Positions 53,160 to 63,434 of a stretch of DNA of 64,000 nt are shown here, in pieces; positions within the stretch are counted from its first letter, which is position 1; every line of letters starts with the position of its first letter. Both the position numbers and the translations under genes were made by a program. The DNA comes from Acinetobacter sp. XH1741 (GTDB lineage: Bacteria > Pseudomonadota > Gammaproteobacteria > Pseudomonadales > Moraxellaceae). The notes below the pieces were generated by a model. It saw only the letters and a program-made list of their open reading frames with translations, searched no databases and had not been told where the DNA came from. The DNA is taken from contig NZ_CP157428.1 of the NCBI RefSeq assembly GCF_041021895.1, positions 2,542,001 to 2,606,000 on the forward strand, in the 5' to 3' direction.

Positions 53160-54128
53160 ATGATTGATCACATAAATATGGATGCACTAAGTAAATTTTT
53201 TGATGATATCCACTTAAATAAGTCTGAATACATCTATATAAAAGCACAAGATGAATGGGCTTTTAAAACACAAGATCAATCCGCTTTACTTGCTTATATT
53301 GTTTTAACTGGTTCTGTCTATATACAACTGAATGCATCAGAAAAAATAACAGCAACAGCTGGGGATATTATTTTAATTCCTTCAGGAAAAGCTCATCATG
53401 CTACAGATTCAAAAGCGACTGCCAATAAACTGATAGATCCTGTCGATATTACCCCTTTGTTTATCGGGCATCGACAAGATCCAATTGAATTAGGTTCATC
53501 AGCATCTGAAAATACATTATTGCTCTGCTTACGCTGTCAAGTTGACACGTATATGGCAGGACCACTTATTAATGCATTACCATCTATCATGCATATTCAA
53601 CCAGAGAATCAAACCACTCCTCCTGAATGGTTGCAAATCGGACTTTATTTTTTAGCAGTCGAAACACAAAAGATTCAACCCGGACATGACAAAATTATTG
53701 ATCACTTAGTCAGTATTCTTTTAATTGAATGTATTCGTGATCATATTCAACAAATGTCTGATCAACAAAACTGGCTGGGAGCCTTAACACATCCTGAGTT
53801 AAGTAATGCCCTATCTGCAATTCACAGCCAACCAGAAGCAAACTGGACTGTTGAATCACTTGCGGAACAATGTTGTATGTCACGTTCTAAATTTGCCAAT
53901 CTTTTTAATAGTATTATTGGTGAACCACCACTCACCTATTTGCAACATTATCGCTTTCGTTTAGCAAGCCAATATTTACGTACAAGTAATTTATCAATTC
54001 AACAAATTTCAAATAAAGTAGGCTATTCATCAGAAACAGCATTTAGTCAGGCATTTAAGAGAATATTTGATTTATCACCTAAGCAATATAGACAAAACTA
54101 TATTGGCACTAGTCTAGATCAGGAATAA
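53160..54128 (+). CDS. alkR: AraC-family alkane regulator AlkR
   Basis: A 322-aa activator. The N-terminal cupin-like sensor (AGDIILIPSGKAHHA) is followed by a C-terminal double HTH: WTVESLAEQCCMSRSKFANLFNSIIG and LSIQQISNKVGYSSETAFSQAFKRIFDLSPKQYRQ in outline. The divergent alkM position is the classic Acinetobacter alkR-alkM pair, in which AlkR turns on alkM in response to alkanes. The 165-171 bp intergenic region should hold its binding sites; I could not pick a convincing direct repeat. Confidence 0.88.
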   Translation: MIDHINMDALSKFFDDIHLNKSEYIYIKAQDEWAFKTQDQSALLAYIVLTGSVYIQLNASEKITATAGDIILIPSGKAHHATDSKATANKLIDPVDITPLFIGHRQDPIELGSSASENTLLLCLRCQVDTYMAGPLINALPSIMHIQPENQTTPPEWLQIGLYFLAVETQKIQPGHDKIIDHLVSILLIECIRDHIQQMSDQQNWLGALTHPELSNALSAIHSQPEANWTVESLAEQCCMSRSKFANLFNSIIGEPPLTYLQHYRFRLASQYLRTSNLSIQQISNKVGYSSETAFSQAFKRIFDLSPKQYRQNYIGTSLDQE

Positions 54129-54152
54129 AAAAAGCGCCGAAGCGCTTTTTTT
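54127..54152. terminator. bidirectional terminator after alkR
   Basis: AAAAAAGCGC-CGAA-GCGCTTTTTTT, shared with ppiD on the other strand. Confidence 0.85.
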
Positions 54153-54164
54153 ATTCGTTCAATT

Positions 54165-56030
54165 TTATTTGATTTTAGCGTGTGACTTTAAATATTCACT
54201 ATAGTCTTCGAGTATTTGCTGTCCACGAGATTGACGATAAAGCTGTTTTAATTGCTGTAATTGATCGGCTGGCATAGCGTTTACAGCAGCTGAATTTACA
54301 TTAGAAACAGCAACAACGACTAACTCATTTGGTAAGTTCGCTGTTGTAACAGACCACATACCAGGTTTTGGCACAGGAACACTAAATGCAGCACGTTCAA
54401 TCGCACGTTTTAAACCTTGTGAACGAGTAAATACACCCGCTGATTCAAAAGCAACTTTATTTTTTGCTACGACTTGTTCAGCTGGCTGAGTTTTAAATTC
54501 AGTCAACATTGTAGCAATTTTAGCTTGAGCTGCATTACGTGCCTTTTCATCAATAACTTTAGCTTTTGCTTCATTCATCGCTTGAGCAAGTGGTTTAACA
54601 CCAGCTGCATGATAATCACGCACTTTGATCCAAACCGTGTCTCCATTCGTTAATTGAATATTTGATGAAGCGTTACGATCGCCATTTTTTACATCATCAT
54701 TAAACAATTTAACTTTTACGTTAGGATCACTTAATTGTGGATTTTGAGTGGCTAAAGTTACACCTTTTAATGATTCAATTTTTGTACCTTTCACTTGCTG
54801 TACAACTGCATCTAAAGAATCATTACCAACAATCGTTTCATTTAAACTATTTACAGTATCTGAATAAATATTAGCAACTTTATTCTTTTCAACTTCAGCA
54901 GTTAAACGTGCTTTTTCAGCTTCAAATGAAGGAATTTGGGTAGCTTGAGTTTCAGCCTCAATAATATGATAACCATATTGTGTTTTTACTGGCTGTGAAA
55001 CTTGCCCACTTTTCAAACTTAAAACAGTTTTATCAAATGCATCAGAGAAAACGCCAGGTGCATATGCTTCAACTAAGCCACCTTTTGCTTTCGAACTTGG
55101 ATCTTCAGAGAACTGAGATGCAGCCTGTGCAAATGAAAGACCACCTTGAATTTTTGCATATACATCTTTAGCAAGTTTTTGAGCTGCTGCATCATCACGA
55201 CCATCAGTCGTAATAAGAATATGCTTCACTATACGTTTAGCATCTTTTTGCTGAGTCTTTACAAACTTTGCATACGCTTGTTTAAGCTCGGCATCTGTTG
55301 CTGGTGCTGGCTTAGTCATTAAAGAAGGAGATAAAACAACATAATCTACATCAACAGAAGCAGGTTGCTTAAACTCATTTTGATGCTTGTTGTAGTAGTC
55401 AGTCGCTTCTTGATTAGAAGCTGTTAAGCCCGCTTTATAAGCGTCTAACTTAATACTAGACAAGTGCAAGGTACGTTGTTCGGTTTGCAAATTCGCAATT
55501 TGCATTACGTCAACTTTACTTACTAAAGCATAATCTGAGAAAGTTGAAGTCAACATTTTTAAAGCATGATCTTGACGCAAACTCGCAATTAACCCTTGGC
55601 TTGTCATTCCGATCGAACGCAAATAATTTTCATATAATTTTTGTGAAAACTGGCCATTTTCTTGCAAGCTCGGCTGTTGCGATAACATTTGCTCAATTTG
55701 AGCATCGCTTAAAGAAATACCTAATTTTTCAGCTTGCTGAATAAGTAAATTACGAGACACCAATATATCAAGAGCTTTGGCTTGAATTACAGGTAAATTA
55801 AGTAAACTCTCATCACCCTTTACGGCAGCTAAATATTGTTCTTTATACCTTTGCGTTAAAGTTTCAAGGTCTTTTTTTGATATCTCCTGTCCATTTACAG
55901 TTTTTGCGACATCTGCCTTGTTTCCCCTATTAAAATATCCATTAATACCTACAAGCGCTAAAGGGGTCAAAAACAAAATTAAAAGGACTTTGCCTAGCCA
56001 ACCCTTAATGACTGTACGAAACGATTCCAT
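54165..56030 (-). CDS. ppiD: periplasmic folding chaperone/PPIase PpiD (SurA N-terminal domain)
   Basis: A 621-aa inner-membrane-anchored protein. One span near residues 13-31 (LGKVLLILFLTPLALVGINGYF) is followed by a SurA_N-like helical domain and a parvulin domain (VKHILITTDGRDDAA ... PVKTQYGYHIIEAETQ), then a long C-terminal part. It helps newly exported proteins leave the Sec translocon. It lies downstream of hupB, as in many gammaproteobacteria. Confidence 0.92.
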   Translation of the reverse strand: MESFRTVIKGWLGKVLLILFLTPLALVGINGYFNRGNKADVAKTVNGQEISKKDLETLTQRYKEQYLAAVKGDESLLNLPVIQAKALDILVSRNLLIQQAEKLGISLSDAQIEQMLSQQPSLQENGQFSQKLYENYLRSIGMTSQGLIASLRQDHALKMLTSTFSDYALVSKVDVMQIANLQTEQRTLHLSSIKLDAYKAGLTASNQEATDYYNKHQNEFKQPASVDVDYVVLSPSLMTKPAPATDAELKQAYAKFVKTQQKDAKRIVKHILITTDGRDDAAAQKLAKDVYAKIQGGLSFAQAASQFSEDPSSKAKGGLVEAYAPGVFSDAFDKTVLSLKSGQVSQPVKTQYGYHIIEAETQATQIPSFEAEKARLTAEVEKNKVANIYSDTVNSLNETIVGNDSLDAVVQQVKGTKIESLKGVTLATQNPQLSDPNVKVKLFNDDVKNGDRNASSNIQLTNGDTVWIKVRDYHAAGVKPLAQAMNEAKAKVIDEKARNAAQAKIATMLTEFKTQPAEQVVAKNKVAFESAGVFTRSQGLKRAIERAAFSVPVPKPGMWSVTTANLPNELVVVAVSNVNSAAVNAMPADQLQQLKQLYRQSRGQQILEDYSEYLKSHAKIK

Positions 56031-56121
56031 AAGTATTCCAATATTTTATTTCGGGAGAATTTTAACTGAAAAACCACAATGAATGAATGAGCAATATTGG
56101 TCAATTCAGATTTTTAATAAA

Positions 56122-56148
56122 AAACGCGCCTATATTGGCGCGTTTAAT
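56122..56148 (-). terminator. hupB terminator
   Basis: AAACGCGCC (56122-56130) with GGCGCGTTT (56137-56145). Confidence 0.8.
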
Positions 56149-56160
56149 CATCTTAAAAGA

Positions 56161-56433
56161 TTAAGCAACTGAATCTTTAAGACCTTTACCAGCTTTAAAG
56201 CTAGGTACTTTTGTTGCTTTAATTTGAAGCTCTTCACCAGTTTTAGGGTTACGACCAGTACGTGCAGCACGCTCTTTTACACTGAAAGTACCAAAACCAA
56301 CTAAAGTTACTGTGTCACCCTTTTTAAGTGCTTCAGTAATTGACGCAATTGTCGCATCGAGTGCCTTGCCTGCATCAGTCTTAGATACTCCCCCTTTTTC
56401 AGCAATTGCATCGATTAATTCTGATTTATTCAT
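56161..56433 (-). CDS. hupB: HU-family DNA-binding protein
   Basis: A 90-aa histone-like protein. It has the N-terminal [22 protein letters not shown] helices, [22 protein letters not shown], the DNA-binding arm with its conserved RNPKTG, and the terminal [15 protein letters not shown] bends and compacts DNA. It has its own terminator and precedes ppiD on the same strand. An IHF subunit is unlikely, given the HU-type arm and tail. Confidence 0.95.
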   Translation of the reverse strand: MNKSELIDAIAEKGGVSKTDAGKALDATIASITEALKKGDTVTLVGFGTFSVKERAARTGRNPKTGEELQIKATKVPSFKAGKGLKDSVA

Positions 56434-56602
56434 GAATAAAACATCCTCTTAATATCGTTTGTTTAAGGTCCAAGGCTATAGTTTAAAAGGCCATGACGCC
56501 TTTATAGCAATGCTTTGGGGGAAAACGCAATACTAGAGCAGAGCTTTTAGCAAAAATAAATGCTAAAAAACTGTTATATATTTGCTAAATCCCTACATTT
56601 TT

Positions 56603-57058
56603 TTACTTTTCATTCAATTTTGCTTTCAATTTCTGATTTTCTTCAATTAAAGCATCAACCTTAATATGCAACTGAACTAGAAGCTGTTCGATGTGCTGTA
56701 AATCCTTTGGTGTAACCAATCCAATTCGATTTAAAGAATGATTCACACTCGTATCTAGAATCTTTTCAACCTTATCTTTTGTATCAGATACTGACTCTTT
56801 TGCTTTTTCGGTTACTTTACCAACAGTTGTATCTGCTAAATCACCTGTTTTAGACTCTAGCTCTTCTCCTACTTTGACTAGAGAGTCAAATAGTTTGTTC
56901 CCTTCTTCTTCAGCGCGAGAAAAAGCACCCAGACCCGCTAACCAAATTTGTTTGGTATACTTTCTAAAATCTAATGCAGATTTTCTAGAACTTTTTGATT
57001 TTAATTTATTTTTTTCTCCTTGCTCTTCTGCTTGTGTTTCTATATTCGCATTATCCAT
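56603..57058 (-). CDS. phasin family (PHA granule-associated) protein
   Basis: A 151-aa protein. The charged N-terminus is followed by KYTKQIWLAGLGAFSRAEEEGNKLFDSLVKVGEELE, the core motif of PhaF/PhaI-type phasins. Amphipathic helices rich in Lys, Glu and Thr follow, with a C-terminal coiled coil (LLVQLHIKVDALIEENQKLKAKL). Family members coat polyhydroxyalkanoate granules, but homologues also occur in strains without PHA. No true PHA synthase is in the window. Confidence 0.85.
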   Translation of the reverse strand: MDNANIETQAEEQGEKNKLKSKSSRKSALDFRKYTKQIWLAGLGAFSRAEEEGNKLFDSLVKVGEELESKTGDLADTTVGKVTEKAKESVSDTKDKVEKILDTSVNHSLNRIGLVTPKDLQHIEQLLVQLHIKVDALIEENQKLKAKLNEK

Positions 57059-57268
57059 TGATCTAAGCTCCTGATCGGATGAGACAGACTAAGTCTTATT
57101 TAACCACAAAATATTCTTATAATAACAAAGTCAAGACTTGATACATTTATGAAACTGTTCTACAAAACAATCATGTCATGTAAATATATTTAACAGGACA
57201 TTGTGTTAAGTTTGAGATAGGATGTCTCAATCCCTCAATTAATCTCTAATATTTAAGGATAAACTTTT

Positions 57269-57913
57269 ATGAGTGAAACGCAACAAAGACAAAAACATCC
57301 CCGTCTGTTGCTGAATATTGTTCTAATTATTTTAGAAACTTTTTTCTCATTTATTCTCACCCACGATGGTGTGCTTCGCTTGCAAGCGAAAAAGTTTATC
57401 TCAAATAAAACAACGATCCGTATTAACAGTTATTTACCCTTTTTTAACTTTTATGTGCAATTTACTGAAAAAGGTCTTTTATTCGATATCCACTCACATG
57501 ATCGTCGTATTGATTTAGAAATTAATAGCACCCTCATTGATCTTATTAAAATTTTTGCTTTTTCAAATCAACGCAGTCTAAACAACATGCGAATTGATGG
57601 GGATGCAAAAACAAAAAAAGAACTTATCGATTTAATTTCTCACCTGACTTTGCCTAAGCTATTAGCAGACTGGAAACAGTGGTTCAATACAAGCGATGAA
57701 GCTGAAGCACTTGCCTCACATAAAAGAATTGCTCCACTGCTTGAAAAAATTGATCAGCAACGTTCTGAAATAAATTCACTACAGGTGGAAATTAAACAGT
57801 ATCAAAATCGATTAGCGCGCCTACAAAAGCGTCAACGAAACATTAACTTGTGCTTTGGTATAATTAGCCTAATATTTATTGCTTATTTCATATATAATTT
57901 GTGGGTAGCCTAA
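57269..57913 (+). CDS. membrane protein with a possible SCP2/UbiJ-like domain
   Basis: A 214-aa protein. An N-terminal hydrophobic stretch (LLLNIVLIILETFFSFIL) is followed by a region (LRLQAKKFISNKTTIRIN ... RIDLEINSTLIDLIKIFAF ... MRIDGDAKTKKELIDLI) whose pattern recalls the SCP2 lipid-binding domain of UbiJ. Next come a coiled coil (about 155-190) and a C-terminal span (LCFGIISLIFIAYFIYNLW). The SCP2 reading is by eye and tentative. It is monocistronic, just upstream of the isc operon. Confidence 0.65.
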   Translation: MSETQQRQKHPRLLLNIVLIILETFFSFILTHDGVLRLQAKKFISNKTTIRINSYLPFFNFYVQFTEKGLLFDIHSHDRRIDLEINSTLIDLIKIFAFSNQRSLNNMRIDGDAKTKKELIDLISHLTLPKLLADWKQWFNTSDEAEALASHKRIAPLLEKIDQQRSEINSLQVEIKQYQNRLARLQKRQRNINLCFGIISLIFIAYFIYNLWVA

Positions 57914-57957
57914 CTTATTTTTTCTATCTTGATCCTACACTTGAATTAAAAATAAAA

Positions 57958-57983
57958 AAACTTGACTATTTTAGTCGGGATTC
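57958..57983 (+). promoter_or_regulatory. type-1 IscR binding site in the isc promoter
   Basis: TTGACTATTTTAGTCGGGAT (57962-57981) is close to the consensus for IscR carrying its [2Fe-2S] cluster. It includes the -35 (TTGACT, 57962-57967); with a 17-bp spacer the -10 is TAAAAT (57985-57990). This predicts IscR autorepression of the whole operon. Confidence 0.85.
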
Positions 57984-58023
57984 ATAAAATCCTATTATCT
58001 AGTCTTAACATGTGTATCGAATC

Positions 58024-58497
58024 ATGCGCCTTACAACTCGCGGTCGCTACGCAGTGACTGCTCTACTTGATTTAGCTTTGCAGCCAACTGAACAAACGAT
58101 CACGCTCGCCGAAATTGCCGCACGCCAATCTATTTCAGTTGCTTATTTAGAGCAGTTGTTCGCTAAACTTAAGCGTCATGGGTTAGTTTCTAGTGTTCGT
58201 GGTGCAAATGGTGGTTACCATTTGGCTCGAAACGCTGATGAAATTACTGTGTTAGAAATCATTGAAGCCGTAAATGAAACTGTTGATGCAACACGTTGTG
58301 ACCATAAAGGTAACTGCCAAAATGGAGCGATGTGTCTTACTCACGATTTATGGCAAGAACTCTCTCATCATATTGCCGACTATTTAGCTAAAATCACTCT
58401 TGCCGACCTCATTAGCCGAGACAACGTTCAAACTGTTGCATTACGCCAAAATGTGACTGGCACAGATTCAGCTCTTTTATCGGGTACAGGTATTTGA
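58024..58497 (+). CDS. iscR: Fe-S cluster regulator IscR
   Basis: A 157-aa Rrf2-family repressor that senses Fe-S supply. The N-terminal winged HTH ([19 protein letters not shown]) and the three cluster-binding cysteines in [13 protein letters not shown] are intact. The ATG at 58024 gives the standard N-terminus; a GTG 12 bp earlier is less likely. First gene of the isc operon, behind its own type-1 binding site, and 1 bp from iscS. Confidence 0.95.
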   Translation: MRLTTRGRYAVTALLDLALQPTEQTITLAEIAARQSISVAYLEQLFAKLKRHGLVSSVRGANGGYHLARNADEITVLEIIEAVNETVDATRCDHKGNCQNGAMCLTHDLWQELSHHIADYLAKITLADLISRDNVQTVALRQNVTGTDSALLSGTGI

Positions 58498-58498
58498 T

Positions 58499-59716
58499 AT
58501 GAAACGTCCAATTTATCTTGATTACGCAGCAACCACTCCAGTAGATCCGCAAGTTGCAGAACGTATGATGGAGTGTTTAACTTTCGACGGTACCTTTGGT
58601 AATGCTGCATCTCGTTCCCACGCTTATGGCTGGCAGGCAGAAGAAAAAGTTGAATATGCACGTGAACAAGTCGCAAATTTAATTAAAGCTGATCCACGTG
58701 AAATCGTTTGGACTTCTGGTGCAACTGAGTCTGACAACCTTGCTCTTAAAGGTGTAGCTCAATTCTATGCATCTAAAGGCAAACATATCATTACAAGTAA
58801 AATTGAACATAAAGCTGTTCTAGACCCTTGTCGTGAATTAGAAGAACAAGGTTTTGAAATTACCTATTTAGAGCCACAACCACAAACAGGTTTGATTACT
58901 CCTGAGATGGTTAAGGCTGCCCTTCGCCCAGATACTATTCTTGTTTCTCTTATGATGGTAAACAATGAAATTGGTACAGTTACAGATGTAGCGGCGATTG
59001 GTGAATTAACACGTGCCAACAAAACATTTTTCCATGTAGATGCAGCTCAAGCTGCTGGTAAAGTTGATATCGACTTATCTACTATGAAAATTGACCTAAT
59101 GAGTTTCTCAGCTCATAAAATTTATGGACCAAAAGGCATCGGTGCATTATATGTTCGTCGTAGCCCGCGTGTTCGTTTAAAAGCACAAATTCATGGTGGT
59201 GGTCATGAGCGTGGTATGCGTTCTGGTACTTTAGCGACTCACCAAATCGTTGGTATGGGTGAAGCTTTTGAAATTGCAGGCAAAACAATGCATGCAGAAC
59301 AAGAACGTCTTCGTAAACTCCGCGACAAACTTTGGAATGGCTTACAAGATCTTGAACAAGTTTTCTTAAATGGTCACCCAACTCAAAACGTTGCTAACTA
59401 TTTAAATGTCAGCTTTAACTTTGTTGAAGGTGAATCTTTAATGATGTCTCTTAAAGATGCTGCTGTATCAAGTGGTTCTGCTTGTACTTCTGCAACTTTA
59501 GAACCTTCATATGTTCTTCGCGCATTAGGTTTATCTGATGAGCTAGCACACAGCTCAATTCGCTTTAGTTTTGGTAAATACACAACTGAAGAAGACATTG
59601 ACCACGTGCTTACAATTACCAAAGCCGCTGTTGAGAAATTACGTGAACTTTCTCCGCTTTGGGACATGTACAAAGAAGGCATCGACCTTTCTACAGTTGA
59701 ATGGGCAGAACACTAA
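58499..59716 (+). CDS. iscS: cysteine desulfurase IscS
   Basis: A 405-aa PLP enzyme that takes sulfur from cysteine and passes it to IscU. Landmarks: [24 protein letters not shown], the PLP lysine in [14 protein letters not shown] and the mobile-loop cysteine in [18 protein letters not shown]. It starts 1 bp after the iscR stop. Essential also for tRNA thiolation in relatives. Confidence 0.97.
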   Translation: MKRPIYLDYAATTPVDPQVAERMMECLTFDGTFGNAASRSHAYGWQAEEKVEYAREQVANLIKADPREIVWTSGATESDNLALKGVAQFYASKGKHIITSKIEHKAVLDPCRELEEQGFEITYLEPQPQTGLITPEMVKAALRPDTILVSLMMVNNEIGTVTDVAAIGELTRANKTFFHVDAAQAAGKVDIDLSTMKIDLMSFSAHKIYGPKGIGALYVRRSPRVRLKAQIHGGGHERGMRSGTLATHQIVGMGEAFEIAGKTMHAEQERLRKLRDKLWNGLQDLEQVFLNGHPTQNVANYLNVSFNFVEGESLMMSLKDAAVSSGSACTSATLEPSYVLRALGLSDELAHSSIRFSFGKYTTEEDIDHVLTITKAAVEKLRELSPLWDMYKEGIDLSTVEWAEH

Positions 59717-59782
59717 TTATTGAAATTAGTGTTTTAACCCTCATATTAATATTAGGCTGACCCCGAGGTTTGGAGAAGCGAA

Positions 59783-60169
59783 ATGGCTTATAGCGAAAAG
59801 GTAATTGATCATTACGAAAATCCACGTAATGTTGGCGTTTTAGACAAAAACTCTGAAAATGTTGGTACAGGCATGGTGGGTGCACCTGCATGTGGCGACG
59901 TGATGCGTTTACAGATTCAAGTAAATGACAACGGTGTAATCGAAGAAGCTCGTTTTAAAACTTATGGTTGTGGTTCTGCAATCGCATCAAGTTCTCTTGT
60001 AACTGAATGGTTAAAAGGTAAAACGCTTGATGAAGCTCAGGCAATCAAAAACATTGATATTGCAACTGAGTTAGCTCTTCCACCAGTAAAAGTCCACTGC
60101 TCTGTACTGGCTGAAGATGCGATTAAAGCTGCGATTGAAGATTATCGTAGTAAAAAATCAAAAGTTTAA
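59783..60169 (+). CDS. iscU: Fe-S scaffold protein IscU
   Basis: A 128-aa scaffold on which clusters are built. The three ligand cysteines (GAPACGDV, YGCGSAIAS, VHCSVLAEDA) and the HscA-recognition motif (LPPVKVHC) are present. GGAGAAG lies before the ATG. Between iscS and iscA, as usual. Confidence 0.97.
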   Translation: MAYSEKVIDHYENPRNVGVLDKNSENVGTGMVGAPACGDVMRLQIQVNDNGVIEEARFKTYGCGSAIASSSLVTEWLKGKTLDEAQAIKNIDIATELALPPVKVHCSVLAEDAIKAAIEDYRSKKSKV

Positions 60170-60199
60170 TTTGTTACCATTATAAACGTTGGAGTTTTC

Positions 60200-60520
60200 A
60201 TGATTCATTTAACTGAAAATGCTGCGACTCATATTAGCAATTACCTTAAGAACCGAGGTAAGGGTGAAGGCATTCGCGTTGGTGTGAAAACTACTGGTTG
60301 TTCTGGGTTGGCTTATGTGCTCGAATTCGTAGATGAAATCGATGAACATGATCAAACTTTCGAACAGTTCGGCGTTAAGGTTTTTGTAGATCCGAAAAGC
60401 CTAGTTTATTTAGAAGGCTTAGAAATGGACTATGTTAAAAATGGCCTTAACGAAGGGTTCGAATTTAACAATCCTAATAAAAAGGGTGAATGTGGTTGTG
60501 GTGAGTCATTCACTGTTTAA
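60200..60520 (+). CDS. iscA: A-type Fe-S carrier IscA
   Basis: A 106-aa carrier with the three conserved cysteines, one in TTGCSGLAY and two in ECGCGESF. It delivers clusters or iron to target proteins. Placed after iscU with GGAG before the ATG. Confidence 0.96.
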   Translation: MIHLTENAATHISNYLKNRGKGEGIRVGVKTTGCSGLAYVLEFVDEIDEHDQTFEQFGVKVFVDPKSLVYLEGLEMDYVKNGLNEGFEFNNPNKKGECGCGESFTV

Positions 60521-60604
60521 CCGTCTCCTTTCCTTTTTCTCATTAAAACAGTGTCTTTAACAGCACTGTTTTAATGTATTTAATTTACGTGGACCCCATT
60601 TCTA

Positions 60605-61123
60605 ATGAATCATTTTGAGTTGTTCAATTTACCTGTGGCACTCGATATCGATTTGGCAAGCTTAAAATCAAGTTTCTTGAGTTTGCAGCAGCAATATCAT
60701 CCAGACAAAGCCTCAGATAAAGATCAAGCATTGATCAAATCAAGTGAAATCAATCAAGCTTTTAAAACGCTTTCACAAGTTGATAGCCGTGCCGCTTACC
60801 TTTTAGCTCTTAAAAAGCAAGATCATCACCTTGATCAATCTATTAGTGATTTTGAATTTCTACAATCTGCTTTAGAACTTCGTGAACAACTTGATGAGGC
60901 TGCATCATCTGAACATTTACGTACTTTAAGGTTAGAAGTACAGCAATGGATTGATGGTTTGGTCCGTGAATTCAAAATCGATTACAGCGAAGAAGATTGG
61001 GCAGAAGCACGTGATACCGTACGTAAATTACGTTTCTTTCAACGTGTTTTAAACGATATTGATAAAGCAGAAGATCAACTGTTAGATGAAGAAGACAGCT
61101 TTGATTTAGATGATGATTTTTAA
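60605..61123 (+). CDS. hscB: co-chaperone HscB
   Basis: A 172-aa J-type protein. The N-terminal J domain has the HPD motif (QQQYHPDKASD), and a C-terminal three-helix domain binds IscU. The very acidic tail (LLDEEDSFDLDDDF) is unusual but small. It stimulates HscA, encoded next. Confidence 0.94.
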   Translation: MNHFELFNLPVALDIDLASLKSSFLSLQQQYHPDKASDKDQALIKSSEINQAFKTLSQVDSRAAYLLALKKQDHHLDQSISDFEFLQSALELREQLDEAASSEHLRTLRLEVQQWIDGLVREFKIDYSEEDWAEARDTVRKLRFFQRVLNDIDKAEDQLLDEEDSFDLDDDF

Positions 61124-61161
61124 TTTTGCTTTCTCTACTTTATTTTCAAGGGATTTAACTC

Positions 61162-63021
61162 ATGGCACTTTTGCAAATTGCTGAACCGGGTCAATCCAGT
61201 GCCCCACACCAACATCGCATTGCGATTGGTATTGACCTAGGAACAACACACTCTTTAGTTGCGACAGTGTTATCAGGCAAACCTAAAGTACTCAATGATG
61301 TTCAAAATAGAAGATTACTCCCTTCTATTGTTCATTATGGAGAAAATACGACTCATTATGGTGAAGAAGCAAAACCATTTATCATTGCAGATCCTAAAAA
61401 TACAATTGTATCTGTTAAACGATTCATGGGACGTTCAAAAGCCGATATAAAGTTTCAGCACCCTTATGAATTAGTAGGCTCAGAAAATGAAATGCCTGCT
61501 TTTGAAACCCGTGCTGGACGCAAAACACCAGTAGAAATTTCAGCAGAAATTTTAAAACAATTAAAAGATCGTGCTGAAGACAGCTTACAAAATCCTGTTA
61601 ATGGAGCTGTGATTACAGTCCCTGCCTATTTTGATGAAGCTCAGCGTCAAGCAACTCGTGATGCAGCTCAACTTGCTGGCTTAAACGTATTACGCTTATT
61701 AAATGAACCTACAGCCGCTGCGGTAGCTTATGGATTAGATCAAGAAAGTAATTTAGCAACCGATCGTAATTATGTAATTTATGATTTAGGCGGTGGTACT
61801 TTTGACGTATCAATCTTACGTTTTTCTCAAGGTGTATTTGAAGTTTTAGCAACCGGTGGCCATACGGCTTTAGGTGGTGATGATTTAGATCGTCTCATCG
61901 TAAAATGGGCAAAAAAACAACTTAATCTTGATGTATTAAGTAATGAAGATTATGCCGTATTTATTGTAGCTGCACGTCAAGCCAAAGAGCAATTATCAAC
62001 TCAAGATTCAGTTGAATTAAAACTACTTGAAAATGTACTAACTCTTGATCGTCCAACTTTTGAAAGCATTATTCAAATTGCTTTAGATAAAACGATTAGT
62101 GTTTGCAAGCGTGTACTACGTGATGCAAAACTTGAGTTAACCGATATTCAAAATGTTGTTTTGGTTGGTGGTTCTACTCGTTCTTATGCAGTTCAAAAAG
62201 CAGTACGTGACGTTTTTGACCAAGAACCTCTTTGCACGATTAACCCTGATGAAGTTGTAGCAATTGGTGCTTCTATTACTGCTAACCAATTAATTGGTAA
62301 TAGCCAAGATGGTTCGCTTCTTTTAGATGTAACCCCTCTTTCTCTTGGTTTAGAGACTATGGGAGGTTTAGTTGAGCGACTAATCTCTCGTAATACAGCT
62401 ATTCCTGTTGCACGTCGTCAAGAGTTCACGACCTATCAAGATGGCCAAACCGCTATGTTAATTCACGTGGTGCAAGGCGAACGTGATTTAGTTGAACATT
62501 GCCGTTCATTAGGTAGATTTGTGCTTCATGGCATTCCTCCAATGACTGCTGGTCAAGCTCGTATTGAAGTCACCTTCCAAGTCGATGCAGATGGGTTACT
62601 CACTGTTTCTGCTCGTGAAGCTACTTCTGGTGTGCAAGCTCATATTGATATCAAACCGTCTTATGGTTTATCTGAAGCAGACACTGAACGCTTATTAATT
62701 GAAGGTTTCCAACATGCCGAAGAAGACAAAAATCTTCGTCATCTAAAGGAAACTAAAGTTGAAGCAGAACGTGAACTTGAAGCTTTAGAACAAGCTTTAA
62801 AGGTAGATGCAGATTTACTTGATGAAGAGCAGCTTGAAGCACTCAACTCTGCAAAAGAATCATTAAAAGCTCAACTTGAAGGCAGTGATATCCAAGCGAT
62901 TGAGCAAGCAGTTCAACAGCTTAAAGTACACAGTGATGCTTTTGCAGCACTACGAATGAATCGTCATATTGACCATGCCTTAAAAGGCACGAAGCTCGAT
63001 GATTGGTCAAAATCAAATTAA
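61162..63021 (+). CDS. hscA: Fe-S chaperone HscA
   Basis: A 619-aa Hsp70-type ATPase that releases clusters from IscU. It shows [14 protein letters not shown], the linker region [26 protein letters not shown] phosphate motif ([12 protein letters not shown]) and [10 protein letters not shown]. The C-terminal lid is shorter than DnaK and lacks the acidic EEVD-like tail, as in HscA. Confidence 0.96.
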   Translation: MALLQIAEPGQSSAPHQHRIAIGIDLGTTHSLVATVLSGKPKVLNDVQNRRLLPSIVHYGENTTHYGEEAKPFIIADPKNTIVSVKRFMGRSKADIKFQHPYELVGSENEMPAFETRAGRKTPVEISAEILKQLKDRAEDSLQNPVNGAVITVPAYFDEAQRQATRDAAQLAGLNVLRLLNEPTAAAVAYGLDQESNLATDRNYVIYDLGGGTFDVSILRFSQGVFEVLATGGHTALGGDDLDRLIVKWAKKQLNLDVLSNEDYAVFIVAARQAKEQLSTQDSVELKLLENVLTLDRPTFESIIQIALDKTISVCKRVLRDAKLELTDIQNVVLVGGSTRSYAVQKAVRDVFDQEPLCTINPDEVVAIGASITANQLIGNSQDGSLLLDVTPLSLGLETMGGLVERLISRNTAIPVARRQEFTTYQDGQTAMLIHVVQGERDLVEHCRSLGRFVLHGIPPMTAGQARIEVTFQVDADGLLTVSAREATSGVQAHIDIKPSYGLSEADTERLLIEGFQHAEEDKNLRHLKETKVEAERELEALEQALKVDADLLDEEQLEALNSAKESLKAQLEGSDIQAIEQAVQQLKVHSDAFAALRMNRHIDHALKGTKLDDWSKSN

Positions 63022-63039
63022 AAGGTATAGGTGATCAAT

Positions 63040-63378
63040 ATGCCACGTATTAAAGTACTTCCTCATGCTCAGATTTGTCCAGAAGGCGCTGAATTTGAGG
63101 TTGAACAAAATGCAAATCTTTGCCAAAGTTTGCTTAGCAAAGGAATCAAAATCGAACACGCTTGTGACATGTCTTGTGCATGTACAACCTGTCACGTAAT
63201 TGTTCGCAAAGGTTTTGATAGTTTAGAAGAAATGAATGATGTTGAAGCCGATCTTTTAGATCGTGCTTGGGGACTAGAACCTGACTCTCGTCTTTCATGT
63301 CAGGTTAAAATTGTAGATGAAGATCTTGAAATTGAGATTCCGAAATACACTATTAACCATGCTTCAGAAAATCATTAA
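63040..63378 (+). CDS. fdx: ISC-type [2Fe-2S] ferredoxin
   Basis: A 112-aa adrenodoxin-like ferredoxin that supplies electrons for cluster assembly. The ligand cysteines are in CDMSCACTTCHVIV and RLSCQVK. The ATG at 63040 (MPRIKVLP) has AGGTGA upstream; a GTG 9 bp earlier is rejected. Last gene of the operon; no iscX follows before the terminator. Confidence 0.94.
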   Translation: MPRIKVLPHAQICPEGAEFEVEQNANLCQSLLSKGIKIEHACDMSCACTTCHVIVRKGFDSLEEMNDVEADLLDRAWGLEPDSRLSCQVKIVDEDLEIEIPKYTINHASENH

Positions 63379-63390
63379 TTTCTAATAATA

Positions 63391-63417
63391 AAAAAAGCTG
63401 CTTTAGCAGCTTTTTTT
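63391..63417 (+). terminator. isc operon terminator
   Basis: AAAAAAGCTGC with GCAGCTTTTTTT, between convergent genes. Confidence 0.88.
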
Positions 63418-63434
63418 ATGGATGTGATTTATAT

